A program made the translations under genes and the position numbers. DNA of 64,000 nt from Argentina anserina (lineage: Eukaryota > Streptophyta > Magnoliopsida > Rosales > Rosaceae), in assembly GCF_933775445.1 (NCBI RefSeq), contig NC_065877.1, forward strand, positions 27,776,001-27,840,000, in the 5' to 3' direction. This document shows, piece by piece, positions 53,492 to 64,000 of this stretch. The notes beneath the pieces were generated by a model, which did no database searches, was not told the origin of the DNA, and saw only the letters and a list, made by a program, of their open reading frames with translations. The first letter of the stretch is position 1. Each line of letters opens with the position of its first letter.

Positions 53492-53703
53492 TTTTTCTGG
53501 GTATGAAAATTCTCCATTGCGAGTGATGCAAGGAAGGGCAAAGCAGTGAAAGTTTTATCTGTCACACTGGTGAAAAGAATGAACTCTAAAGACAGTGCAA
53601 TATTGGTGCATGACATTCAGTCCTATAATTAAAGGATTTGTCTTTCTTTATATATGTAATATGTAACATACTATATAATAGATTGACAAGAGCTGGAAGA
53701 TAA
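52682..53703. other. Spacer between FAB1 and the small plastid-protein gene
   Basis: Convergent 3' ends. It contains FAB1 3'-UTR sequence, T-rich tracts and a (TC)14 microsatellite at 53461-53488. No gene was seen. Confidence 0.5.
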
Positions 53704-54771
53704 TTAGTGGAGAGTGTTAAAGCCATTGCAGTTGATTCCCTTCTGCAGAATAACACCTTTCCCAGCCTTGTCTAATCCTGTGTCTGTCATGAAGTTAAAC
53801 CACCTCTGCTGAAGAAGATCAAAGAACTCGGCATCTCTGGAAAGTTGACACCAGCATCAATCAGATGAGAATTACACAAACTATCTGAATTGCATATCTT
53901 CATGGTTTTTTGTCTTATATATATATATATATAGCTTCTCGGCTGCGAACGGCCGCCCAATGCAGATTCGGCGATTCCGGCCACCGGCGACGCGTAATGA
54001 CGGCGCCGACCAGCACAGCCGCACTCCCCTCCTCCTGGTGCTCCTATCTGTGCTGGCCGGAGCTGGACGGAATCTTGAAATTTTAAATTTCTGGACATCG
54101 TGCGAGATTTCGAGATTCCGGCCTACGGCGGCCGACACTGCAGCTCCGGCCGGCACAGACAGGAGCACCGGGAGGAGGAGAGTGCGGCTGTGCTGGTCGG
54201 CGCCGTTGTTGCGCATCGCGGAATCCGCACCATACAGACGTCCACACATATGAGAATTTATGTATATATGTATATATATTATTAGAGTGTTTTAGTACCT
54301 TGATTGATTAACTCTCTGATTCTGGTGGTGATAACGAGGACCTTCATCGTACCCTTCACAAATAATCTCCCCTCTGGCATCTTTGTAGCAGATTATTCCA
54401 TTGGAGCGATCCTCGAAAACCTGTACACAAAACCAATCAAAACTCATCAAGAAATATTTGTTGAACTAATATGATCTCGCCCCATTGATTCTTTGGGAAA
54501 AGTTGGTGATTTTCATATGTTGACATATTTACAATTCATGGTTATTGTGAAAATGATATAAAACAATAAGACAAAGGTGAGTGAGGATAACAAGAAGAAT
54601 ATTAACCTCCTCTCCCAAGCAAGATCTGATCTTGAGCACTGCAGATGTTTTTTTCTTGAGCACTATGACTTTAGAAGTGTGTTTCAGCCTCAAAACTGTG
54701 CTGAAAGGCTTTATAGCAGGACCAGACTTTTGGATTGAGAAACAAGGAGGCAAAGAACGTGTAACAGCCAT
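53704..54771 (-). CDS. Small conserved plant protein of unknown function, probably plastid-targeted, 139 aa
   Basis: Exons 54607-54771, 54299-54420 and 53704-53836 join through GT-AG introns to 420 nt. The N-terminus (MAVTRSLPPCFSIQKSGPAI and the next ~25 residues) is rich in Ser, Thr and Lys and poor in acidic residues, like a chloroplast transit peptide. The mature part holds VFEDRSNGIICYKDARGEII, CEGYDEGPRY and a C-terminal AEFFDLLQQRWFNF ... KAGKGVILQKGINCNGFNTL. I do not recognise a named family; the clean exon structure and composition argue for a real gene. Intron 2 contains a GC-rich foldback element. Its 3' end faces that of FAB1. Confidence 0.75.
53934..54260. mobile_element. GC-rich foldback MITE inside (TA)n, copy 2, intron of the small plastid-protein gene
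   Basis: Flanked by TA runs at 53915-53933 and 54261-54279. The internal arms 54003-54066 and 54139-54205 are near-perfect inverted repeats (GACCAGCACAGCCGCACT pairing with AGTGCGGCTGTGCTGGTC). The same arm motif and the end motif GGACGTCTGTA occur in copy 1 (18209-18563), so the two belong to one family. Confidence 0.8.
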
Positions 54772-56116
54772 TGCTCTTATTGCAGAATCAAGGGATGAGG
54801 AACAGGTAGTGGAAGTTTAACTGGGGTTTGTGGATCAAATACTCAACTAGAAACAGAATGATGCTCTAATGAGTTGTTGTATGTTACTTGCAAGTCATCA
54901 TATGTTTATTTTTATGGGTGGGAGCCTAAAGTTTAGCAGGGTTTCAGGTGCAAGATTGATTATAAAAGGAGGAGAAAATATTCAATTATTGATGGTTTCT
55001 GTCTTGTCATATAGTGCATCATTATATTGGTAAATATACAAATTTGGGATGACCCACTATGGTTATCTCCTACCTGTTCATGCTGGTGAAACCCAAATCG
55101 GATTGTTTAGTTGATGCTGCCTTCCTTCCCCATCATTGGTTGGTGGGTCTTTTCATAACTTCATCTTAAGTTCATAACCCTTGAAAATGGAATTTACTAG
55201 GATTTAATAAAAAATAGGAATAATAACTCGACTATAACTTCAAATCTCTCACTTGATAAAAAAAAACTGTATCACTAGACTACTTGGCAAAATTCATTAG
55301 GATTTTAACCTCTTTTAAAAATATGTTCGCGTTAAATATATTTGTATTTTATTTTTCATGGAGGTGATTGATTTCCTAACCGGGAGAGATTGTGAGAACA
55401 TGCTCTTTCTTTTCTCTTGCTAGGATATATTGAGATTTAACTCTCAAAGTCGGTGGATTTTAAGTATGAGTATGGGGTTTTGAAATACGTATATGGTTGA
55501 GTGCAGTTACTATGATTGTTTTGAAATTCAATATGCTTTTAATCGTCTATTACAATGACCATTTCTTCAGTAATAATAGCAAACTAAAAGAACATTGAAT
55601 TAAGTAAAAAAGAAATGTATTTTCATTTTAGCACGTCTAGGGAATTCGAACGACATGCTAATCTTGATTTCAATTGTATAACTCTAGGATTGGCTAAGCA
55701 TCAGCTGCTAAGACTTGCTCTACCAATAATGTTTAAGAACAAATTATCCATCAATTTTATAGACTTTTTTTTTCTCTAGTTGAGTGAGACTATTAACCTT
55801 ATCCAACCAGACCTAGCGCCATCACCTTCTCCATTTGCATCACTGTAAGCTTGCTCCTCAAATACTAAAAGAGTTTACCTAGAATTCGAATAATATCATA
55901 TCTTTCCATTAGTTGACAGAATATTATGTGACTATTCAAGAAAGAAATATTTTTTCTCGCTTTAAGTGAAGGGGCATGTGTTTTGAGGTTCCATCATCTG
56001 GCATTTCTATTCGGAGTGGCATTACCATCACCCTCCATCTTACCTAACATATTTCTTATAAACTGTTTAGGGATAATATTTTCTAATTAGTATATGAACA
56101 ATTTGCTTTACGTACG

Positions 56117-56147
<31 letters not shown>

Positions 56148-56552
56148 TACACATATGTAATGAAATCACAGTAGTAAGTTTAAGACAAGGTCAATACGGT
56201 ATAAACTAATTCAAATTCAAATTAACATGATCAAGCGTACGTGATCATGCCTGTTATACAAAATAATGAAATATGATCGATGCTAATATGGATTATATGT
56301 ATGACTCATCTTTGATGTTGAAGCCATATATCGGTCAATCTTCTGCTGGTCGATCACCATTTTGATCACGCATAGTGAGCGGCGGAGTGGTGCGTGAACA
56401 ATGTAGCTATATATGAACATTGTTAATTAATGACAAGGTTAGTAGCTAACATCGAGTGGTTTTGAAAAGGGTTTATTTTGAATTAATTAGGGTAGTAGTC
56501 GCATTTGAAGCTTTGTACTGAAGCTTTAAGGATTTGTGCATATGGTAATATC
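54772..56552. other. 1.8-kb spacer with no recognised gene
   Basis: AT-rich sequence upstream of the small plastid-protein gene. Only short frames and a (TA)n run near 56132-56148 were seen. Confidence 0.45.
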
Positions 56553-57182
56553 TGGGAGTGTGCACGGTGTGGTGCGGTGCGGTTTTGAGGCAAAACTCAA
56601 TCCAACCCACTTTAAACGGTTTTGTCATTTTACAAACTATATCCAATATTCGGTTTTGGTTAAACCGTTTATTCGAGTGAACCACATTTCCGATGTGGTT
56701 TCGGTACAATTCCGGATAAACTATTTTCTCCAACATATCAAATTGAAATAAATAAATCATCACCAAATTTCTGAATAATATTACAAAATAGTGAAAATAT
56801 AAAGTACAAACTAAATTTTAAAGACACAAGTCTCTGATAATATTACAAACTAAATAGAAAAACAAAGCAAAATGAAAACACTAGAGGCTTGCGGCTAAGA
56901 AGAAATAAGTCTGTGAGTGTTTGGACTGTAAATAACTAAATACCATATATGCCATGTTAGGGTTCAATAAATAAAAATAAATAATTATTTAATATTTATT
57001 AATAAAAACCTATGCGGTGCGGTTTGTATCTGGTTTGAAAAACCTCTAAATCTAATCCAGTCGGTTTACAAGCGGGTTGATTATCACATGATTCTAAACC
57101 AATCCGCTTAAACTGTGTGGTCCGCTATTCGGTTTGAACCGGTGAGATACGATGCGTGGAAATGGAAATGCACCCCCCCCTA
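56553..57182. mobile_element. Non-autonomous hAT-type element with 8-bp target duplication
   Basis: The 630-bp element is flanked by identical GTAATATC at 56545-56552 and 57183-57190. It starts TGGGAGTGTGCACGG and ends GCACCCCCCCCTA, an imperfect terminal inverted repeat. The subterminal regions have GGTGCGGTTT-type words in both orientations. An 8-bp duplication fits the hAT superfamily. No transposase. Confidence 0.75.
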
Positions 57183-57190
57183 GTAATATC

Positions 57191-58820
57191 ACTAATATGG
57201 CATGGTGATGATTCGTTTTCTTCCTTTGAGTGCGTTTTGTACATGATAACTAGTTGCAGTATCATGCATGGCATCTAGATTTAAGTTAAGGTCAACATTT
57301 ATATTTTAATTAGTTGATGCATCATACTTAGATAGCTTGTTAAGGGAAAAAGCCATGGCTTCTGGAAGGTGGAGAGGATATGCTGAGTTACCAAACAGAT
57401 TGCAACCGCTTGGCTTATAGTCACTGATGTGAAAAGTCTTACCAAACACAGCCATACTCTTGTTTATGGGATCAGCAGAGTCGGATACTGTATACGTGAG
57501 GCAACGGTGGCAACCTTTGCCTTAACTAGACGTTGGATATTCATGTGGTTCAGTGCTTGATTATATACTCATTGCAAGTTCAGCGAATTGAACCACGGTA
57601 GTTGTGTACGATGGTACATCAAGGCAGGGCGCCGCCGGAGGCCGCGCGCGGAGGGATCCCATAAACTGGTGTACGATGTCAACGGTGGTGGCTGGAGAGT
57701 TTGCTTCCTTTAGATATCAGACCGGGAAGTCTCCCTCTGTGTTTGGAAAATCCAAGAGGGTTTTTGCATCCTCAATTAGAGATTGAGTGGTTTTTCTACA
57801 TAGTTTTGCACTGGCTTAATTATGTGGAACAAGTCTCGGTTATTCTATGGGCATGTTGCTACTTCCGACTAATACAAGGTCTGACGCCTTTTTCATAAAA
57901 GAAAAAAGAAAGGGTTCAAGTTATTAACTTCTTCTTTTTTTGCGTAAGGGTCTAGGTAATAGCTTTGCTTGTCATGCAAGTTTCTATTTGTATCTTCTTT
58001 AAAATGTAATGAAATAAATTGCAATGGAAAAATACTAGGATTTTAGCATTGCCAACCATTTTCATGCACGATTATGAACAATAATCATGTCACCGTTCTA
58101 AATTATCGACATGACATTGTATATGTTTGTATAACTTTCAAACAAGCATGTCACACTATGAATTGTATATCAAACAAGATCAAATCCCACGAAAGTCGTG
58201 AACACGAAACATTGATTTATTGCCTTTTAAACAACATTTGGTTCTTGGGTCATGAATTCGAAGGCCTTTTAATTTTGTTAATATGCCCATATTATAGTCA
58301 CTAATTGGGGTTTGTTGAATGGCCATTTTAAGTTCCATTGAGCATTAAAATTCATTTGCCAAAAAAATGCTCGACATCACTTTCATACTCTAGGCCAGTG
58401 TTGTCATCAGAATAGAACCACTGGATGCTAACATTTCCTCAAAATGGAAATTTCTACCAGAAAAGAAACTTGAAATTTGAATATCAATGGCGGATGCTAG
58501 CTCTCACATAGCCATGCGTATCAAGCCACCTTCAAGGTCTCAACTACAAAATGAACATCTCGCCAATACGTTGCAAATTTATATTAAGAATTATATTTAG
58601 TTTCCAATATGGTAGAAGGCGAAGGGTATGCTCTCGGCTCCCCCACACTAAACATGCAATTCATATTTTCAAAAAAATAGGCAATTCATAACATAGCTTA
58701 AAGATTACAAAATCCTACCCACGTACATACCACGCTCTACGAACACCAATTTTTTTGGGAAGTACAGTATAGTAATGTCACACCAACCATACAAGAATTT
58801 TCAGTAATCACCTTATCTGA
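57191..58820. other. 1.6-kb spacer with no recognised gene
   Basis: Includes a short GC-rich patch at about 57625-57660 but no supported coding sequence or transposon end. Confidence 0.45.
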
Positions 58821-58824
58821 ATAT

Positions 58825-59615
58825 CATGGCCGGCCCTGAGGGAGGGCAAGAAGTGCTCATGCACTGGGCCCAGTAACACCTCTAGGCTTCAGATTTGTAG
58901 TGACATCCAATGGAGCTGTCCGAAGAAACTAAACCCATATTTAGAAAGTGGGAAGGTGAAGCCAGTGATAGACCCTAAAGGGCCCTTCCCTTTCTCCAAG
59001 CTGGTCGAGGCCTTCTCTCATCTTGAAACTGACCGAACCACTGGAAAGTAGTCATAGATTCAATTCAATAAGCAGACAAAAGAAAGCAGTGAGGCAATTT
59101 TGCAATGTATTACTTAGTGTGTGTATAAAATGAGTGAAGAAACACTATTGTATCTGTAGATTGGTTTAAATGCTAAACTCACATTTATAGGCCTATAAAG
59201 CCAGTTTTGTCGATTAATCTCCTCTTCTTTTCTTTGGCTTTCACAATTGCATTGTTTTTAGCAAAACCTCACTTTTTTCATGCTTCCGCCGTCTTATTTT
59301 CTCTTAAATTGTTAATCTTCTTCTTTCATTATGAAGAAGACTAATAGCAAGAATCAAAGAGTTCGGTTGCCGATTGATGTTCTCCTAAATCAAAATTTCT
59401 TTCTATGCTACCTCTATAAATAGATAGACTTAATAGTGATCCTTCACAATTATTCTAATATTCTGAATTTGACGGCTTCGGTGATCAGAACTTTATATAA
59501 TCTCCTATTTTTTTTTCTAATTTTGCCAATGAAAGTTTTTTTTTAATAAAAAAAATTATACAATGATCCTTTTTTTTACCTGCACGGGGCCTCAAATCTC
59601 TCAGAGCCGGCCTGG
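58825..59615. mobile_element. Probable hAT-like non-autonomous element
   Basis: The left end CATGGCCGGCCCTGAG and the complement of the right end CCAGGCCGGCTCTGAG match at 13 of 16 positions. The ends also share subterminal GGGCCC/GGCCCC words. ATCTGAAT (about 58815) and ATCTGATT (from 59616) could be an 8-bp duplication with one mismatch, but the left copy is not exactly adjacent. The interior is AT-rich and non-coding. Confidence 0.55.
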
Positions 59616-60303
59616 ATCTGATTCATACTCCTATATATTGCACTACAGATCCTTTACCGTTTTGATGGGTTTGGCCTATTACACTTGTGAGTTGTTATCA
59701 GTTATCACCTCTCAGATTACAAGTCCCAACCAGTTCTTACAGGCCAAGACGGACAAATACATAGCGCCAAATGAAACTAGACAGTGATGAGACACCATTT
59801 GATCTTGTAAACCTAAAGCTGTAAAAACAATGGTGGATCAAAAGAACCAACAGAAGCTTCCCAAAAAACAAAACCAAAATAAAAACAATTACTTGGGTCT
59901 TCCGGACAGTTTTTATCTCTGCCTCACGCTCGGGAGTCATGAGTGTCTTTTGTCCACTACTCCCGAAGATCCCCCTCCTCTTCCTTTTACCGGTCCTCGT
60001 CTGCTTCTACTGTACAAGTATGACCATGTCACTACAGTAGTTTAGTGTGTAGTCTTGGTTTTTGAAGGCTGAGCTAGAGCTGGCTAGCCCCATGTGACTC
60101 ATTTCCTGCAATAGTGGTGTTGGTATTAAACTTTCAACTTGCAAACATAAGCAGTCAATGCTTCTTTTCTCTGTTCTCAGCCACTTCTCTCTGCAATCTT
60201 TGCATAATTTTATACCCAAATGGTGAAGATACACAATTGCACTTACCCACTAGAGAGTTAAGAGAAGAACACTTGATTTTCTAAATCAAAATATTTGCTT
60301 TCA
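59616..60303. other. Remorin upstream region
   Basis: No gene was recognised; it should hold the remorin promoter and 5' leader. Confidence 0.4.
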
Positions 60304-63284
60304 ATGGATCTCACAAGCCCCAGATGTTTCCAAGCTCCAACCTTTATCTCATCTAGTGTGGTAAAAACTCCACATTTGGCTTTGGTTTTGTTTCTTTGTC
60401 TTTGTTTTTATTTACCCAATTGGGTGTTAGTTACTGTGCTTCTGAGTTCTGGGTTTTGGCGTGTGATACAGGAACCACCATTGGAGAGTAGCACAAGTTT
60501 CTATGGGAAAAGCAAGACCAACCCATTTGCAGAGAACTTCCCTGACCCGCTATGCAAGCTTAATCTTAAAGAGACAGCTGAGTTTGTCAAGTCATTCCCA
60601 CTGCCACCACCAAGCATTGGCTGCCCAGAAAGCAATAGAAGCAACTTTCTTGACTCCTCAGCTCAGAGAAGAGAGGGAGTGACCTCTGTTGTCACACACA
60701 AGAAAGTTCTAGAAGCTCCTCCCACTCCAGGAAGGCCTGTGTTCAGTTTCAGTGTTGGGAATCTTTCCAGAAAGAACTTCCCTTCAAAGTGGGATGATGC
60801 TGAGAAATGGCTCATAAGTAGTTCTTGCCATGACTCCCCTGCTCACAACACCACAAAGGTTAGCAATGCCAAGCAATGTGACAACTTTAAGCAGCAACAA
60901 ATGGAGGTGGCCAAAGCAGTCTCAAGCTTTCAGAGGTCTTCTTCTTTGAACAATCACAACAGTTCTCTCAAGGGTGGCTTAGGCTCAATGGATGTGCTCC
61001 CTAAAGGTAATGATATTTACTTCTTCAACTTTAGTAATGGAACCTTCACCTATTGGATTCTTTTCCAGTAAATTGGTCCTTTTGGTGCCATTATCATCTT
61101 TCTCTCTCATTTCAGATCATCTTTCTCTCCTTTTGTTTTTCGGTCTTGTAAAAGGCTAATGATGGATGGTTTCAACTTTTGCTCTAGTTTGTTATTATGG
61201 TCCCTGTTGTTTTGGCTAGATTCTTTCAAACTCTATAATCCATGTAATTATTGTTTTTAAGCTTTGAGATGAAATATGTATTGTTAGTAGACATTGAACT
61301 CGCATCAATTCAATTAGACTCCAAATTTTTTCGAATTGAAGCAAGATGTTCAATGAACTGGGATTTTTTCTGTCAACAACAGTAATTTCAAATTTGAGTT
61401 TTGTTTATGCAGATAAGTTTGTAGATGACATAGAACCAATTATGCCAAATTTAAAGTACATGGAGCCAACTAGAGAAGGGTTTCTTTTCCAAAACTCAGC
61501 CTGCGAAGCCATGAAAGATGCAGGCACAGACCAGTGTCATCAGATAGAACATAAGGATGTTGGTACAGAGATGACACCTCTTGGAAGTTCAACAACTTCG
61601 AGGTGTCACACACCATTCAAGTACCCATCACCGGCGCGCCATAACACCCCTGAAAATAGGTCAGGGCCTTTGGCCTTGGGGCATACTAGCAGCACCATTA
61701 GCACTATTGACATTACTCAGTTGCAAGAATGCCATTTAGCTAAGCTTCAACTTGGGACACAATATGATTCAGTTGCGTCGACTTGGAACTCAAGGGAAGA
61801 TGAAGAAATGGAAATATCAAAGAGCTTGAGGCATTTTGACAATGTATATGCAGGCAATGGATACCGGGAAGGTATGTCTGAACCAAGAGCTGCTGCTTGG
61901 GAAGAGGAAGAAAATAATAAATGCTGCCTTAGGTAATTAAATCACTACATTAGATCATCATATTGTTCCAACTAAGGATGTTACTTCTAAACTTCTAATT
62001 GTGTTTTGGACTGTACAGGTATCAGAGAGAAGAAGCAAAAATTCAAGCCTGGGTCAACCTCCAAAGTGCAAAAGCAGAAGCTCAATCAAGAAAGCTTGAG
62101 GTACTTCTGTTCTCCTGTAATTTTTCCCTTGGTGGGTTCTTAGTCGATCATATTTGGGTTCTTAAACCAATTGTTGGTCTTTAGCTAAATGATAAACATA
62201 AGACATAAGAACCAGAACTAGTGACTTGGCTTCCTCTGTTGTTATTTATGTCTTGCTATTAGCACACTGAAATTAGTATTATTTTAGCTGCCGTAATCAC
62301 CTTATGATTGAGAGTTATTCCCTTGAAATAGATTACGACTAATGTGTCTGGTTTTTTCGATACAATAATGTGTGTGTGGTTTCAAACTTCCAATTACCAC
62401 TGCATTGATTTTTATACCTTAACAAACTCCTTACTTTAGAGTATTCTTCCAGCCGTTTACACTCCATCTTTTACTTTATCTTGTAATGCCTACACTTATT
62501 TTAGAAGATTTGCTCTCCTAAAGGACTACAATATTTAGAGCATGATTTCAAGTGCTGAATTGTCAAACAAACTGCGGTGCAACTCTGCCAACTAAGCTTA
62601 CAAGTACCCTTTGAACTCTATTATATTCCTTCCCTAGTTCTAATGCTTCACAGGGCTTCTTGTTGGCTTCCTCAATCTCGAGCCACCCGTCACTCTTGGA
62701 CACCATTTTCCTTTTATTTTCTTCACTAGATCACATCTCAGTCGAAGTGCATTGCTTAATTTAATATCCTTCTATGCATGCTTGTCTCTTAAAAGAACAA
62801 AAGAAGAATGCTAGTCTTCATCCTCACATTTTAATATACTGGCAAGTTTGCAACCCATGTGAAACCAGTATTTAGAAATCCATGGGGAAATGAAATTTGA
62901 GTATTCAAATGAATTAGGATAATACTTAGTGGTTGGAAGCTTGGTTTTTTGTTCTATCAGAATATTTTAATTTGCATTTGTAACCACCAAACTGGGTGGC
63001 AAAGATGCATGCTTACTTCTGGCCATTTGGTTATTGATACACCTTTTGGTTTTTAGGTGAAGATACAGAAGATGAGATCAAACCTGGAGGAGAAGTTGAT
63101 GAAGAAAATGGCTGTTGTGCACAGAAAAGCTGAGGAACTGAGAGCAGAAGCCAGGCAACAACACACTGATCAAATTCACAAGGCCACCAACCAAGCACAG
63201 AAGATGATTAGTCGGCACAACCCTCATTTTTCTGGCCACATTTCCTGCGGTTGCTTCCCTTGCAGTAACCACAACCGATCATGA
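60304..63284 (+). CDS. Remorin family protein (group-6 type), 473 aa
   Basis: Remorins are plant plasma-membrane nanodomain proteins involved in signalling and microbe responses. Exons 60304-60360, 60472-61006, 61413-61932, 62019-62100 and 63057-63284 sum to 474 codons. The long N-terminal part is disordered and Ser/Pro-rich, with the group-6 signature DVGTEMTPLGSSTTSRCHTP followed by SPARHNTPENRSGPL. The C-terminal remorin domain (about the last 110 residues) has AWVNLQSAKAEAQSRKLEVK and the coiled coil MRSNLEEKLMKKMAVVHRKA. The tail SGHISCGCFPCSNHNRS carries the cysteine cluster expected of the S-acylated membrane anchor. The in-frame codons before 60304 contain no upstream ATG nearby. Exon 1 is very short (19 codons) and its donor is the least certain junction. 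Confidence 0.93.
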
Positions 63285-64000
63285 AAAAGTCAAAATGCAT
63301 TCCTTGCTCTGTACTTGTAGTGTCACAGTGAAAATCAGAACTTCAATAGTTTGATTAGTTTCGAATGTGTCTTGTAAGCCCAAAAGAAAAATGCAGTAAA
63401 AGGATCATAACACAAGTTCACTCTGATAAAGTAAGGAAAATGAAATTCACTCACTCTTTTCCTCTTTCTAATTCCCAAATTCATACAAAGGACAATTTAC
63501 TGAAATGTGGTATATGGAGCTTGAATTGCCCATGGCAAAATGAGAACTTGAGAGTTGGTACATTGCAGGTCCAAATTAACTTGATTTCAGATTTTAAAAA
63601 CGGAAAGATTATGAATGGGAGTAGAATCTCAGGGGGTTGCTCTATGATGCTTCGGAGCATGCTATCATTGGATTCATTGCTATGTACGTGAACTCTTATG
63701 AATGACAATTGCATAGCATGCTCGAGATCACCATAAATTCCAAACGAGTATCATCTCATATCCAAGTACTAAAATCATTCTTTCACATCACACAACCGAA
63801 TAAAACTCGTAAGTAACTCGTGTTTGACACCATACATTTCCTGTTTACGTGACAAATTGGTAGTTAATTGTCGATCTAAAATCTCTTTTCATGCAGTTTT
63901 TCTTGAACATTCAAGTATTATCCCAAGTATTCAACCCAGAATCTTGTGTTGTTTAGAAAATACATCGCACTTTGAATTTTTTTTTTTTGTCTTGGATGCT
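63285..64000. other. Remorin 3' flank
   Basis: 3'-UTR and spacer. The frame at 63365-63691 has no recognisable features and is probably chance. The window ends without another gene start. Confidence 0.45.

Noticed and set aside
53787..54253. GC-rich overlapping open frames on both strands
   Set aside because: They are products of the inverted-repeat element; the two strands encode near-mirror peptides, as palindromes do.
63365..63691. 108-residue plus-strand frame after the remorin
   Set aside because: No conserved motif or splice structure; likely chance frame in 3'-flanking DNA.

Overview
This is plant nuclear DNA, almost certainly from a eudicot. Genes are split by GT-AG introns, the spacers are AT-rich, there is an Athila-type retrotransposon, and the gene families are plant-specific (oxidosqualene cyclase with the usual 18 coding exons, plant squalene epoxidase, FYVE-type FAB1, group-6 remorin, LURP-one-related). 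The gene set would fit a rosid, but nothing here proves a family. Exon boundaries were placed by hand from GT/AG sites and checked by confirming that summed exon lengths keep the frame.

Layout. 1-14.8 kb is repeat territory: short tandem and inverted repeats, two diverged LTR-like relics, and a decayed minus-strand Athila-lineage element (3.5-14.1 kb) with a tRNA-Asp-type primer site. 15.1-22.1 kb (minus) is a complete 761-residue oxidosqualene cyclase (OSC). 702 bp away, head to head, is a squalene epoxidase (SQE) gene (22.8-26.5 kb, plus) that carries two 1-nt frameshifts as read. 28.1-30.3 kb (minus) is the eIF2B alpha subunit and 32.6-33.5 kb (minus) a LURP-one-related protein. 34-44 kb has no recognisable gene but contains a seven-unit, ~505-bp tandem array whose units are internally palindromic. 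45.1-52.7 kb (plus) is FAB1 (PI3P 5-kinase, 1,806 aa). 53.7-54.8 kb (minus) is a small, probably plastid-targeted protein of unknown function. 60.3-63.3 kb (plus) is a remorin.

How the genes relate. SQE makes 2,3-oxidosqualene and OSC cyclises it, so the divergent pair holds two consecutive triterpene/sterol steps on one short shared promoter. The OSC has an intact DCTAE catalytic motif but an altered product-control motif (MNCYGR where MWCYCR is usual), so its product is hard to predict. The SQE partner looks broken or is mis-sequenced at two homopolymers. The other genes are housekeeping or signalling genes with no obvious link to this pair.

Mobile DNA is dense. Three GC-rich inverted-repeat elements each sit inside (TA)n runs, two of them in introns and one just upstream of a gene. 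A GGAAGCG-rich family has three copies, one of them in OSC intron 1. There are MULE-like and hAT-like non-autonomous elements, two of them with clear target-site duplications.
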